Assembly (NCBI GenBank): GCA_019115945.1
Contig: DXCO01000013.1
Location: 1-40,172 of the forward strand
DNA length: 40,172 bases
Direction: 5' to 3'
Source of the DNA: Candidatus Borkfalkia excrementavium
GTDB taxonomy: Bacteria > Bacillota > Clostridia > Christensenellales > Borkfalkiaceae
Part shown: positions 39,620 to 40,172 of the stretch, piece by piece
How positions within the stretch are numbered: the first letter of the stretch is position 1
How the letters are laid out: each line of letters begins with the position of its first letter
The notes under the pieces: model-generated
Database searches by the model: none
The model's input: only the letters and a program-made list of their open reading frames with translations
Told to the model about the DNA's origin: nothing
Made by a program: the position numbers and the translations under genes

Positions 39620-39662
39620 ATAAGGACCTAAGGCAGTTAAACGGCTTAGGTCCTTATTTTTT
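39620..39662 (+). terminator. Terminator of the DUF4091 gene
   Basis: ATAAGGACCTAAG (39620-39632) pairs perfectly with 39645-39657 over a 12-base loop. It is followed by a T tract (39657-39662). The insertion element begins directly behind it. Confidence 0.92.
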
Positions 39663-39676
39663 ATCTAAAAAGAAAC

Positions 39677-39695
39677 CCACCGGCTATGCCGGTGG
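39677..39695 (+). repeat. Left-end hairpin of the IS200/IS605 element
   Basis: CCACCGGC-TAT-GCCGGTGG is a perfect 8-bp hairpin with a 3-base loop. Subterminal hairpins like this are recognised by TnpA as single-stranded DNA in this family. Confidence 0.85.
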
Positions 39696-39755
39696 TGGCG
39701 AGGGGCAGAGAAAAGGCTTTAGCAGCAGCAAGCGTCAGTATACAAAAAAACTCCG

Positions 39756-39858
39756 GTGTGCTAAACTGAATGTAAGGCTCGCAACCGTACACAAGAAAAG
39801 CACACAGGAGGACGTTTTGATGAAAAATCAAGAAAACGACACATTCAGTTTAGCACAC
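39756..39858 (+). repeat. 18-bp perfect inverted repeat enclosing the tnpA start
   Basis: GTGTGCTAAACTGAATGT (39756-39773) is the exact reverse complement of 39841-39858. The 67-base loop holds the AGGAGG ribosome-binding site and the ATG of tnpA. The right arm lies within the first codons. Such a structure would restrain translation of the transposase. Confidence 0.9.
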
Positions 39859-40172
39859 ACGACGTGGAAATGTCAATACCATATCGTGTTCACGCCGAAA
39901 TATCACAGGAAAGTGATATATGGGGCATTGCGGACAGAGATAGGAAAAATTTTGCGAGAACTGTGTAAGCGAAAAGGAGTGGAAATAATCGAGGCGCACG
40001 CAATGCCGGATCATATTCATATGTTGGTGAGCATACCGCCGAATGAGAGGGTATCATCGTTTATGGGATATCTGAAAGGGAAGAGTACGATGATAATATT
40101 CGAGCGGTATGCTCGCCTGAAGTACAAGTATGGGAACAGGCACTTTTGGAGCAGGGGATATTATGTAAGCAC
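39820..40172 (+). CDS. tnpA: IS200/IS605 family transposase TnpA, 3' end beyond the window
   Basis: 117 codons are present before the window ends. The product is a Y1 HUH single-strand transposase. WKCQYHIVFTPKYHRKVIYG is the typical N-terminus of the family. MPDHIHMLVSIPP carries the HUH metal-binding motif (HIH). FMGYLKGKSTMIIFERY and RHFWSRGYYVS follow in the usual order. The catalytic Tyr is expected shortly after the window end and cannot be checked. The ribosome-binding site AGGAGG (39806-39811) is eight bases before the ATG. No frameshift or stop is seen in the visible part. Confidence 0.93.
   Translation, partial: MKNQENDTFSLAHTTWKCQYHIVFTPKYHRKVIYGALRTEIGKILRELCKRKGVEIIEAHAMPDHIHMLVSIPPNERVSSFMGYLKGKSTMIIFERYARLKYKYGNRHFWSRGYYVS

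Larger units (their letters stand above)
39663..40172 (+). mobile_element. IS200/IS605-type insertion element, left part, cut by the window end
   Basis: Contains a short subterminal hairpin, a long inverted repeat around the start of the transposase gene and a TnpA reading frame that runs off the window. The left border is estimated from the hairpin position. This family has no terminal inverted repeats and makes no target duplication, so the exact end cannot be read. Codon choice (many ATA and AGG codons) is unlike the neighbouring genes, in line with recent arrival. Whether a TnpB gene follows is not visible. Confidence 0.85.

Overview
The window looks like a chromosomal segment of an anaerobic, Gram-positive-type Clostridia bacterium. 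The evidence is strong GGAGG-like Shine-Dalgarno sites, near-consensus sigma-A promoters with 17-base spacers, CCA-encoding tRNA genes, an rpmE-DUF1385/prmC-prfA block and a citrate synthase candidate of the Re type. The giant exported protein with a ribosomal-protein-uL15-like tail resembles proteins I recall from Christensenellales (Borkfalkia-like) gut lineages. That placement is an inference from memory, not a database result.

Layout. Bases 1-570 hold a minus-strand tRNA operon (initiator Met, elongator Met, Glu) with its own promoter and terminator. Bases 725-2345 hold a short sugar operon: a dTDP-glucose 4,6-dehydratase and a FucU/RbsD-type sugar mutarotase, closed by a perfect palindrome. 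Bases 2452-18803 are one transcription unit dominated by a single 5,284-residue gene. It encodes a signal peptide, Ig-like and MBG/YDG-like repeat modules, a membrane anchor, an acidic linker and a cytosolic C-terminus that ends in a uL15-like fold. This is the most unusual object in the window. Next come a monovalent cation/proton antiporter (plus strand) and, on the minus strand, a CmpB-type membrane protein and the operon MDR dehydrogenase-like protein / cardiolipin synthase / HAD phosphatase.

Bases 24759-30690 run rightward: rpmE, a DUF1385-PrmC fusion, prfA, an aspartate aminotransferase and a Re-citrate-synthase-like enzyme. PrmC methylates the GGQ motif of the release factor encoded directly downstream. 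The last two genes may link oxaloacetate/citrate to glutamate and aspartate metabolism. Bases 30755-36462 hold a mini P-loop ATPase, thrC, trpS, a DUF5685 protein paired with a J-like/TPR/Cys-rich protein, and a membrane protein with a charged tail. An RlmD-type rRNA methyltransferase and a DUF4091 (GH123-like) protein follow. The window ends inside an IS200/IS605-type element whose transposase start lies inside an 18-bp inverted repeat.

All predictions come from reading the sequence. No similarity search was run.
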